NCBI GenBank assembly: GCA_014728215.1
Contig: WJLZ01000117.1
Location: forward strand, 62,001-126,000
Source: Chitinivibrionales bacterium
Lineage (GTDB): Bacteria; Fibrobacterota; Chitinivibrionia; Chitinivibrionales; WJKA01
Direction of reading: 5' to 3'
Length of the DNA: 64,000 bases
Under the pieces are notes generated by a model that did not search any database, was not told where the DNA came from, and was given only the letters and a program-made list of their open reading frames with translations. The position numbers and the translations under genes were made by a program. Within the stretch, counting starts at the first letter, position 1, and each line of letters begins with the position of its first letter. Positions 33,012 to 40,467 of this stretch are shown here, in pieces.

Positions 33012-33950
33012 TTGAGCTTGAGAATTTTCGCGCAGATGCGCTGGCAGTATTTCTTTTTTGTCGTTCTCTTTCATGTTCCTGCACTTTTAAGCCGTCCGGG
33101 CATCAATCTGAAGGGTGCGGTTGTCAACCAGGCACTCATGCCGGTTAAGGGCTTAACGGTAATGCTGGTCGGCGGGAATGTCCGGGATACCACCAATGAA
33201 AGAGGTGAATTTGTTCTCCATCGTCCACCGACATCCCCGGGAGAACAGCGCTTAGCCGGAGCCTTTCCGGTACGTGACAACCGGGGCGCCATTCAAACCA
33301 TAGCCCTGACACCATCATCACCATCCGGCTATGCTCCCCTTGCTGTTTCGAATCCCTGCGACAGTTTGCGGTTCGAACGTTCGGGAAAGCGTATCGCCTC
33401 GGCAGTACTCGCCGAATATAATGGCGAGATATATGTCATACTCGATATCGTGCCCGAGGAAATCGTGAGCATTGCAGCATCGGAACTCGGGGATCGGCCC
33501 AATGGCATTGGTACGGAGCTGGACAGAGAACCCTATGCGTTGGGACACTATCTTGGATTCAGGGAAGCCTGGTGTTCTGAGTTTGTCTCATGGGCATATA
33601 ATGTCGCCGGCTTTCCGCTTACCGAAGGCTCGCAGGGTGGATGGCTTCACCGAAGCTCCCGTTCTCTGAAACGATGGTTTACCCGCAACGCGCGCTTTGT
33701 ACCGCGTACCGATCCTTACTGGGAATCGAACGCCCCCTCGCCGGGCGATTATATCCGTTACGATAATGCCATGGGGGGACACAGTGGAATTGTAGAAGCG
33801 ATACGGGGCTCGACACTCTATACCATTGAAGGCAATGTAAAAAACCGTGTTGTGCGGCGTAAAATTAGCAACTGGCGGGACCGTGAGGATATCGACGGTT
33901 TCGGATTGCGAAGCCGGGCACATGAGAATGTGACAGTGTACAGTCGCTGA
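33012..33950 (+). CDS. Exported CHAP-domain hydrolase with N-terminal regulatory-like domain
   Basis: A 312-residue protein. A signal-like segment (WQYFFFVVLFHVPALLS) is followed by a carboxypeptidase-regulatory-like beta domain (LKGAVVNQALMPVKGLTVML, DTTNERGEFVLH). Residues 180-300 form a CHAP cysteine hydrolase: nucleophile C188 in EAWCSEFVSWAY, H257 in GGHSGIVEA and SPGDYIRYDN between them. It probably cuts peptidoglycan cross-links or amide bonds outside the cytoplasm. The TTG at 33012 is used; ATG 33036 would start right at the signal peptide and is equally possible. No sigma-54 site seen. Confidence 0.7.
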   Translation: MSLRIFAQMRWQYFFFVVLFHVPALLSRPGINLKGAVVNQALMPVKGLTVMLVGGNVRDTTNERGEFVLHRPPTSPGEQRLAGAFPVRDNRGAIQTIALTPSSPSGYAPLAVSNPCDSLRFERSGKRIASAVLAEYNGEIYVILDIVPEEIVSIAASELGDRPNGIGTELDREPYALGHYLGFREAWCSEFVSWAYNVAGFPLTEGSQGGWLHRSSRSLKRWFTRNARFVPRTDPYWESNAPSPGDYIRYDNAMGGHSGIVEAIRGSTLYTIEGNVKNRVVRRKISNWRDREDIDGFGLRSRAHENVTVYSR

Positions 33951-34019
33951 TTATCGATCTGCAGAACGTGAAGTCATGCTCCTCATGCGCCCTCGATGAG
34001 TTATCCCATGCCTACACCC

Positions 34020-34565
34020 CTATGAGACAAGCTCTACCTTAATCCAATCCGACTTCCGTATGTCAAAGACGCGGTAGGCCTCGACCGCTTCATCCAGAGA
34101 TACGATCTCGGTAACAATGCCCGATGGGTCAACCGAACCGTTCACAACGAGTTCGAGCAGCTCCGGTATATACCGACGGTGATTGCAGTTCCCCATATTG
34201 ATAGTCAGGTTTTTGTTCATGGCAATACCGATCGGAAAGCGGTGCACCTGCTGGGGATAGACGCCGATAATCGCCAGGGTGCCGGCCTTGTCCAGTGCTT
34301 CAACTTCCCAGTCAAGGGCCGGCGACGGCGCATTACCGGGTTGCCACTGTCCGTTTTCAGGGTGTCGATTGGGAGCAACCTTAACTGTATTTCCCGGAGC
34401 GATTTCCACACAATCCGCACCGAAATAGCCGGTTGGTAAAATATCCGAAAGAAATATGGCACTGGCCGTAATTTTGACAATTGCATCGGTGGGTTCCTGA
34501 ATTTCAGGCTCAGGTACATCGTCGAGTCTGATATCACTTATTTCATGAAATACTACGGCATGCAT
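34020..34565 (-). pseudogene. Zinc-dependent alcohol dehydrogenase with two in-frame internal deletions
   Basis: The frame is open for 181 codons, against about 390 in relatives. It keeps the start (MHAVVFHEISDIRLDDVPEP), jumps at TASAI to LSDILPTGYFGAD (skipping the CGTDLH zinc site and some 100 residues), continues to GNTVKV, then jumps to APNRHPENGQWQPGNAPSP (skipping most of the NAD-binding domain), and ends normally with GTLAIIGVYPQ, NKNLTINMGNCNHRRYIPEL and SDWIKVEL. Both joins preserve the frame and fall at two-residue similarities (AI and VA). Active-site and cofactor regions are lost, so this should not be an active enzyme. A sigma-54-like site lies 60 bases upstream. Confidence 0.8.
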
Positions 34566-34624
34566 AGAGATCTTTTTTCGTGAAGGGTGATGGAAATGAT
34601 CCGGCTGAAGGGAATATCATGCAT

Positions 34625-34640
34625 TGCAAAGCATGTGCCC
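34625..34640 (-). promoter_or_regulatory. Sigma-54-like promoter for the ADH relic
   Basis: Reads GGGCACATGCTTTGCA on the minus strand; GG-N10-GC with G for T at the first -24 position. Confidence 0.6.
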
Positions 34641-34775
34641 GATAAATCAAAGATCTGCGGGGTCTAAAAAGATGCGATGTCTGTTCATCGTCGATAACAG
34701 GAAAAAGTGATTCTTATATGTACAAACTGCCTTCAATACACTTAAAAAAGTTCATGGTCGTATATGTCAAAATAT

Positions 34776-34791
34776 TGGTCTGTTTCTTGCA
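34776..34791 (+). promoter_or_regulatory. Possible sigma-54 promoter for the 257-residue protein
   Basis: Reads TGGTCTGTTTCTTGCA; spacing correct, -24 box weaker. It lies 168 bases before ATG 34959. Confidence 0.5.
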
Positions 34792-34958
34792 ATGAAATAT
34801 ACTTGGCGTGTTAAATATAATGGGGATACAATGAAATTTGCTCAATGCGTAAAGCGCACCGGACGTTCGATTATTGGTGTGGGGACTTCGGTGGGTGTGT
34901 GGAGTCTTAAGCTGCAAATGACACTCACGTATAATTACTACAAACAAAGGAGTGTGCT

Positions 34959-35732
34959 ATGGCAAAGCAAGGTAATGGAAAATCGGAAACCCTGGAACAG
35001 GGTGATGTACTGTTTTTTTATCGGCCCAGAGTAGAAAAAAAGAAAGCAACCGGCCGCGGAGATCTGCAGCGGTTTTATATGGTATTGCATCCAAGTGATA
35101 AGGACCGGTACCGTCTTGCGATCATCGGCCGCAAGCGGATGCCCGATCCGTCAAAGCCGGGCATGTCGAGGATGTGGGGCTTTGTCGATACGGTGCGCAA
35201 AAAACCCGATTCGATCCGCAATGAACTGGGAGGAAAAGAATACGGGACCAAAACGCGGGGCAAGCGTGAAGTCCCCCCGACCCGCCCTGCCGGTGAAGGA
35301 GTATATCGGATTATCCGTCACGACAGCCACACCCATCTTGCGTATATGCTCGAGCTTCCAAAAAAACGCCGCGGGGTGCAGGAAGAACTCGAGATCGAAA
35401 AACAGGCGAGTTATGTCATAAGCGTTGCCAATCTCGAACGCTCCTCGCCCCGCCCGGCCCGATTGCGGCCTTCACAACAAGCTACCTATTCGCAGAAACT
35501 GAAACAGAAATTTCGGGGACGGAAATTCTCAGAGGTCGATCCGCCCGATTTCCTCAACAAGCAAGGAGCGGAATTTCTTCTGGTTTCAGCGGCAGAGGAT
35601 ATCAAAAAGGATCTGGGTGTCCAGTTGCATCCCCGAGATGAAGATAAAAACAGCGCTGAAGTATTCCGCCACCTGAAAGTTGACAGAAAAAAAAGACCGG
35701 TGAAACCGCTGTTTACGGGGGAATGGAAATGA
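34959..35732 (+). CDS. Uncharacterised conserved protein, FFYRPRV family, copy 1
   Basis: A 257-residue soluble protein with no signal or membrane segment. It opens EQGDVLFFYRPRVEKKKATG, then DLQRFYMVLHPSDKDRYRLA, IIGRKRMP, FVDTVRKK, PAGEGVYRIIRHDSHTHLAY and MLELPKKRRGVQEELEIEKQ. The basic C-terminal half has PPDFLNKQGAEFLLVSAAED and FRHLKVDRKKRPVKPLF. The same order of blocks recurs in the protein at 48429. I know such sequences only as hypothetical proteins. ATG has AAAGGAG upstream. The regular pairing with stress genes suggests a stress role. Confidence 0.6.
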   Translation: MAKQGNGKSETLEQGDVLFFYRPRVEKKKATGRGDLQRFYMVLHPSDKDRYRLAIIGRKRMPDPSKPGMSRMWGFVDTVRKKPDSIRNELGGKEYGTKTRGKREVPPTRPAGEGVYRIIRHDSHTHLAYMLELPKKRRGVQEELEIEKQASYVISVANLERSSPRPARLRPSQQATYSQKLKQKFRGRKFSEVDPPDFLNKQGAEFLLVSAAEDIKKDLGVQLHPRDEDKNSAEVFRHLKVDRKKRPVKPLFTGEWK

Positions 35733-35824
35733 CGATGGAGAGGGTTGAAGGTATAGGGTTGGTGCAAAAACGGATGAAGTATTCCTTCAAACCCCGCCGA
35801 TAGGTACCAGGGAACGGAAACAGG

Positions 35825-36877
35825 TCATGCAACGGTTATTTTCTCATCCAGATATACATCCTGAATAGCATTGAGCAGCTCCACGCCTTTGTTGAATGGT
35901 CGCTGAAATGCTTTCCGTCCGCTGATAACTCCCATGCCACCGGCCCGTTTGTTGATAACCGCAGTGCGGACGACCTGTTCGAGATCATTTTTGCCCGATG
36001 CACCGCCCGAATTGATAAGGCCGCAACGGCCCATGTAGGTATTGGCTACCTGATACCTGACCAGATCGATGATGTGGTCGGACATGAGTTTTTCGTACAT
36101 GAGCGGATCGGATTTACTGTATTTGAGTTCTTCAAAACCATGAAGGGGGACCGGAAGTTTTTGTTTGACAATATCAGCTTGGATCGTTGCGCCGAGATGG
36201 TTGGCCTGTCCTGTTAAATCTGCCGCTATCTGAAGATCTTTGTTTTTATCCTGCAGGTCTGTGTTTCTGAGATAACACCAGAGTACGCATACCAGACCTA
36301 ATCGGTGGGCATGTTCGAAAAGCCGGGAAACTTCTTCAATCTGACGCCTGGATTCGGGGGATCCGAAGTAAATTGTTGCTCCCACGCCGATAGCCCCCAT
36401 CTCAAAGGCCTGTTTCACCGAGGCGAATATGCGCTGGTCGTAGGTGTTCGGATAGGAGAGAAGCTCATTGTGGTTGAGTTTGACGATGAATGGTATTTTA
36501 TGCGCATACCGATGGGCAACCGATCCCAGAACACCCAGCGTTGAGGCTACCGCCGAACACTGAGCTTCTAAGGCAAGTCGGACAATCTGTTCGGGATCGA
36601 AATATATGGGATTAGGGACAAATGCGGATCCGGCGGTATGTTCCACTCCGTGGTCTACCGGAAGAATTGATATATAGCCGGTCCCGGCAAGACGGCCGCC
36701 GGAGATGAGTGTCGATAAATTCCTGAGGACGGTTGGACTGCGGTCGGATGCCGCATAAACATCATCGATCCAGTTTGGTCCCGGCTGATATACCATGCTC
36801 GACGGTATATCACAGCAGGTGTGTTCCAGAAGATCTTTCGATTCATTGCCGAGAATATTTTCAATATCAATAGTCAT
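35825..36877 (-). CDS. fbaB: Class I fructose-bisphosphate aldolase (FbaB/DhnA type)
   Basis: A 350-residue aldolase, exactly the length of E. coli FbaB and recognisable along the whole chain: [92 protein letters not shown] (likely Schiff-base lysine K238), [15 protein letters not shown] and [14 protein letters not shown]. It splits fructose 1,6-bisphosphate into dihydroxyacetone phosphate and glyceraldehyde 3-phosphate and runs in either glycolysis or gluconeogenesis. AAGGAGG precedes the ATG. DJ-1 lies upstream on the same strand, 68 bases away, so the two may share a transcript. No sigma-54 site found. Confidence 0.92.
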   Translation of the reverse strand: MTIDIENILGNESKDLLEHTCCDIPSSMVYQPGPNWIDDVYAASDRSPTVLRNLSTLISGGRLAGTGYISILPVDHGVEHTAGSAFVPNPIYFDPEQIVRLALEAQCSAVASTLGVLGSVAHRYAHKIPFIVKLNHNELLSYPNTYDQRIFASVKQAFEMGAIGVGATIYFGSPESRRQIEEVSRLFEHAHRLGLVCVLWCYLRNTDLQDKNKDLQIAADLTGQANHLGATIQADIVKQKLPVPLHGFEELKYSKSDPLMYEKLMSDHIIDLVRYQVANTYMGRCGLINSGGASGKNDLEQVVRTAVINKRAGGMGVISGRKAFQRPFNKGVELLNAIQDVYLDEKITVA

Positions 36878-36945
36878 AACAGATATTCCTCCTTATGTTG
36901 TTACCGCACCATAAAAACAGCCGAAACAATGATAAATAATCAATG

Positions 36946-37497
36946 CTACACAACAACCGCTTTTGCAATGTCGTTCGCTTTTTTTTCTCCATATAACAAT
37001 TGTACCAGGGCAAGACTGAATTCAAGTGCTGTGCCCGGCCCTTGACCGGTAATAATATTGCCGTCGATTACAACTCGTTGCCCGATTGCTTCCTGGTTTT
37101 CGAGTTTTGGGGCAAAATCGGGATGACAGGTTGCCTTGTGATTATCCAGAATTTCATGAAATTCCAGAATAACCGCAGGTGCTGCACAGATAGCCCCAAT
37201 ATACCGGCCACTCTTATTCTGGTTCAAAAGCATTTCGGTAAGTGTGGGATCATCCCGCAGATGTTCGGCGCCCCGTGCACCACCCGGAAGAACGATACAA
37301 TCGAATTTCTCATTAAGACACCCTTCAATCTGGCGGTCTGCGACCAGTTCGACTCCCCGAGATGCCGTAATTCCCAACTGTCCGCCGCAGGCCGCTACGG
37401 TAACATCGGCGCCCGCCCGGCGCAATATATCAATGATGGTGACCGCTTCAGTTTCTTCAGTCCCATGGGCTATGGGAACAAGTACTTTTTTCGACAT
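36946..37497 (-). CDS. DJ-1/PfpI family protein (YajL/ThiJ-like)
   Basis: A 183-residue protein of the DJ-1/PfpI superfamily. E15 in HGTEETE and the nucleophile C104 in GAICAAPAV form the reactive cysteine site; DCIVLPGGARGAEHLRDDP is the family's oxyanion region. Relatives are glyoxalase III, deglycase-like repair enzymes or redox-sensitive chaperones. ATG 37497 is chosen for its AAAGGAG site; a longer frame to 37542 is unsupported. Confidence 0.85.
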   Translation of the reverse strand: MSKKVLVPIAHGTEETEAVTIIDILRRAGADVTVAACGGQLGITASRGVELVADRQIEGCLNEKFDCIVLPGGARGAEHLRDDPTLTEMLLNQNKSGRYIGAICAAPAVILEFHEILDNHKATCHPDFAPKLENQEAIGQRVVIDGNIITGQGPGTALEFSLALVQLLYGEKKANDIAKAVVV

Positions 37498-37614
37498 GGA
37501 GATACTCCTTTCAACAATTAAGCTGACCGCATAAAGAAACATTCAAATTTCATGCCGGCAGAGTGACTGCGCTAATTCTGAAAAAAACATTGCTCTGAGG
37601 GTTAAATCATTTAA

Positions 37615-37630
37615 TGGCATGTAGATTGCA
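37615..37630 (+). promoter_or_regulatory. Sigma-54 promoter for the AEP-like / EndoIV-like operon
   Basis: Reads TGGCATGTAGATTGCA, 170 bases before ATG 37800, a long leader. Confidence 0.75.
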
Positions 37631-37799
37631 TATTTATGAAAATTGAGAATGCCGGTTGCAGAGTGAAAATGCGATGCAGCAAGATGAAAATCTGCTGCCG
37701 TGCTGTTTTAAGATTCCGGATTTGAATTCACCTCGAATTCATTTTCAAAGGTTTTGGTAATTCTGAATAGTGTCATAATCAGGAAAAGAGTTCTTAATA

Positions 37800-39242
37800 A
37801 TGCAAACAATTGAAGTGTTAAAAGGGATGCGTGATGTAGAGAGAGAGCGCATTAAGGAGTATTACCGTACCCCTCCGGTGAGAGAGCGCATTTTAGAATT
37901 CCTCGGTGACGGCGGCAGCAGGGAGCCTACGTGTATGTATATTGCCCACTATGGTAATACAAGCAAATATCTTCCCACAGCAGAACCGGTGTCTGAGCTT
38001 GATAAAATTCTGGGGTACAATGACGGCCTGTTTCGTTCTCTGTGGGATCAGCATTCACTCATTGCAGATGTCGATGTTGAATACGTCAATTTTGATTTTC
38101 CCGCCGAAGCCTATCTCGATCCTTATCGAACGTTTAGTTTGCAGCAGAATGTGAGACAGGCTTTTGTTGATACTTTAGGAGAGTATGGGATTGAGCCTCT
38201 TCAGCTCCTTACCGGACGGGGATATCATTATGTATGGTCTATACCGAAAGGAAGTGCGTCCTTTAATGCTCTGGTCGATATCGGACGTATTGGCGGGGAT
38301 TTGCACGATTATTACCGGTCCCACAAATATTTCGGCAATGCCCGTGTCGACGATACCCTTGGATGTGCCTACACCGGTCTGGGGATGGTTATCGAATACT
38401 TCGCCCACCGAATTATGAGGAAAGCCGGCGGTAAAGGGCCTTTATCGGTGCAATTGACTGCAGTTGTTGTCGGTCCGGCTGAACGGGGAAGGGAAATCGT
38501 TTCTCTTGATATCTCAGAATATGCCGATCCGTTGAACACCCGGATCCTGCAGACCCCTTTTACTCCCTATCTTAAACCTCTGTTGAAAGGGGGCATTTTA
38601 CATGATGGAATACGGAATGAGATTCCGCTTATGACCCCGGTACCCTTGAATGGTCTTGATGTTTATAAAGGGCTCGATACAATGCGGTCACTTTCCCAGA
38701 GTGCTTCCTATGCGTGCACTACCCACACGATTATTCCGGAGATGGGGAGCCCGATGGCGGCGTTGATTGCTGCCTATCGCGGCTCGCCGCTCGCGGGGTT
38801 TCACAAAGATTTTTATTCAGAGGAACACGAGCCGGTGGAACGATGGTCCAACACGTACGATCACCTGGATATGAATCTGCTGCCGGTGTGTATCAGTACT
38901 ATTCTTACCAATCCCAACGATCTGCTGCTCACTCCCGCGGGTATGCAGCAGGTAGTACGGGGGCTCTATGCCTTTGGATGGCATCCGCGGCATATTGCAG
39001 GATTGATCCGCTCGAAGTTCGAACGCAATTTCGGATGGGGTAACGAATGGTATGCCTACAATGCATCGAGCAGGGCGGATGTTTACACCCGGATGTTTGC
39101 CGGACTTATCACTGTCGGACTCGATGAATTAATCGATTTCAATTGTATATCAACAAAGGAAAAGGGTTACTGCTTTAAAAAGGAAGGATACTGCGATCTG
39201 AGCGGTTTACGGCAGGCAGCCCTGGAAAGGAGCCACAGATGA
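37800..39242 (+). CDS. Putative archaeo-eukaryotic primase-like (AEP) protein with C-terminal cysteine cluster
   Basis: A 480-residue protein I cannot name. In the right order it carries features of the AEP fold: an acidic pair after a hydrophobic strand (LIADVDVEY, D90/D92), a G-R-G-Y-H loop after a strand (LQLLTGRGYHYVWSI, 138-143, like the sxH motif), and a third acidic position (IVSLDISEY, D237) followed by DPLNTRILQTPFTP. The far C-terminus has three cysteines in FNCISTKEKGYCFKKEGYC (C449, C458, C465) that could bind zinc or a cluster. A middle segment has AYRGSPLAGFHKDFYSE. No signal or membrane part. The stop overlaps the next gene by four bases. AEP membership is inference from three short motifs. 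Confidence 0.5.
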   Translation: MQTIEVLKGMRDVERERIKEYYRTPPVRERILEFLGDGGSREPTCMYIAHYGNTSKYLPTAEPVSELDKILGYNDGLFRSLWDQHSLIADVDVEYVNFDFPAEAYLDPYRTFSLQQNVRQAFVDTLGEYGIEPLQLLTGRGYHYVWSIPKGSASFNALVDIGRIGGDLHDYYRSHKYFGNARVDDTLGCAYTGLGMVIEYFAHRIMRKAGGKGPLSVQLTAVVVGPAERGREIVSLDISEYADPLNTRILQTPFTPYLKPLLKGGILHDGIRNEIPLMTPVPLNGLDVYKGLDTMRSLSQSASYACTTHTIIPEMGSPMAALIAAYRGSPLAGFHKDFYSEEHEPVERWSNTYDHLDMNLLPVCISTILTNPNDLLLTPAGMQQVVRGLYAFGWHPRHIAGLIRSKFERNFGWGNEWYAYNASSRADVYTRMFAGLITVGLDELIDFNCISTKEKGYCFKKEGYCDLSGLRQAALERSHR

Positions 39243-40132
39243 GCGACTGGCCGGTAGGATTGTCAACAGGATGTTTTTATACCAAAAGCATATTCGATTG
39301 TATCGACAGTATTATCGAAAGCGGTTTCAATATGATCGAAGTATGTTCGTCACCAAACCATCTCGACTACCACAATGAAGCTGCTGTACAGGAGGCGGCG
39401 CGCATGCTTGATGACAAGCATGTTGAAACCTATTCCTTTCACGCTCCCTTTTCGGAAAACATAGATATTACGTCATTAAATGATCACGAACGGGAACATG
39501 CCTTCAATGAGATAAGTCGGGCCGCACAAGCGGCGGCAACGCTCAATGTACGATATTTCGTACTCCATCCGGGCCCCGAAAAGACCTATAATGTTCCGGC
39601 CCACGAGCGCATGCAACGGATGAGAAATGCGGCGGAGGTGCTTGATCGTATCAGTGAACGATGCTCGTCGCTGGGGGTCGGTGTGGTGCTCGAAAACATG
39701 CTTCCCCATCTGTTCTGCGGAGACATCAGCGAAATGGTCTGGCTTCTGGGAAGTATCAACAGTGTTATTCCCGGCGCATGCCTTGATACGGGGCATGCCT
39801 ATCTTTCGGGCAATCTGCATCATGTGATGTATAAGTTGTCGGGACTTCTTTTAATGATCCATGCCAATGACAACAAGGGTAACCGGGACGATCATCTGCC
39901 CCCCGGGCGAGGCGGTATCGAATGGAAACGGTTGCTGTGGGAACTGGGGCGTACCGGCTTTCATGGGGGGATTATTCTGGAGGTTGCCGGAGATGAGCGT
40001 ATGGATCCCGATAAGCTTTTGCATGGCGCAAGAGAAGCCCGGCTCTACCTGCGCCGCATTATGCAGGAACTGGCACTTGCCAGTCCTCCGGCAGTGGCGT
40101 TTGGAAGTTTTGAGAAGGTGCCGGCAGAATAA
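39239..40132 (+). CDS. Endonuclease IV / sugar-phosphate isomerase-type TIM barrel (AP_endonuc_2)
   Basis: A 297-residue TIM barrel. All expected metal-ligand positions of the endonuclease IV fold are present: H in YSFHAPF, H in YFVLHPGP, E in VVLENM, D and H in CLDTGHAY, H in LMIHANDN, D-H in RDDHLPPG, E in IILEVAG. The same set occurs in sugar isomerases (PGxGxIxW in PPGRGGIEW leans that way), so repair nuclease versus sugar epimerase cannot be decided by eye. AAAGGAG precedes the ATG, which overlaps the upstream stop (ATGA). Translational coupling to the AEP-like protein points to a joint function, possibly on nucleic acid. Confidence 0.75.
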   Translation: MSDWPVGLSTGCFYTKSIFDCIDSIIESGFNMIEVCSSPNHLDYHNEAAVQEAARMLDDKHVETYSFHAPFSENIDITSLNDHEREHAFNEISRAAQAAATLNVRYFVLHPGPEKTYNVPAHERMQRMRNAAEVLDRISERCSSLGVGVVLENMLPHLFCGDISEMVWLLGSINSVIPGACLDTGHAYLSGNLHHVMYKLSGLLLMIHANDNKGNRDDHLPPGRGGIEWKRLLWELGRTGFHGGIILEVAGDERMDPDKLLHGAREARLYLRRIMQELALASPPAVAFGSFEKVPAE

Positions 40133-40335
40133 ATATATCATATCAGTTTCCGGTTACCCGGAAAACATCCCCCGGACAGCTCCGGTAACAATCAAAAATT
40201 GAATTGTACCTGCCATATTGTATATTGTAAAAAACTTTTCGATTCGTACAGTCTACACCACCGTAAACGTATCGTTTATTAATTGAAATGTTCCGTGGTA
40301 TTGTCAAGGAAACCTCAGTGGAACGGGGTTTATCT
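40133..40335. other. Intergenic stretch, no gene or promoter recognised
   Basis: No GG-N10-GC sigma-54 pattern and no coding frame. AT-rich with CGTAAACGTATCGTTTATTA near 40262. Confidence 0.35.
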
Positions 40336-40428
40336 ATGGTAATATTAAAAAAAATCTTTACGGGTATGTGTTCAATATTTATATTTACAACTCCTTTTGT
40401 GCTGGGCTGTTACAAATTTCCGGATTGA
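40336..40428 (+). CDS. Possible 30-residue mini-lipoprotein
   Basis: The frame encodes a lysine-containing N-terminus, a hydrophobic core (CSIFIFTTPFVLGC) ending in a lipobox-like VLGC, and only six residues after it (CYKFPD). This is the layout of an entericidin-sized lipopeptide. A GGGG stretch lies about eight bases upstream. It precedes a sensor kinase by 40 bases. No homolog is known to me; a chance frame is possible. Confidence 0.3.
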   Translation: MVILKKIFTGMCSIFIFTTPFVLGCYKFPD

Positions 40429-40467
40429 CTTTGTTCGATTCACCATTAAGAATCATGGGGGTAACTC

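Noticed and set aside
37498-37614. Possible sigma-54 site for DJ-1/FbaB
   Set aside because: No minus-strand GC-N10-CC with suitable boxes was found.
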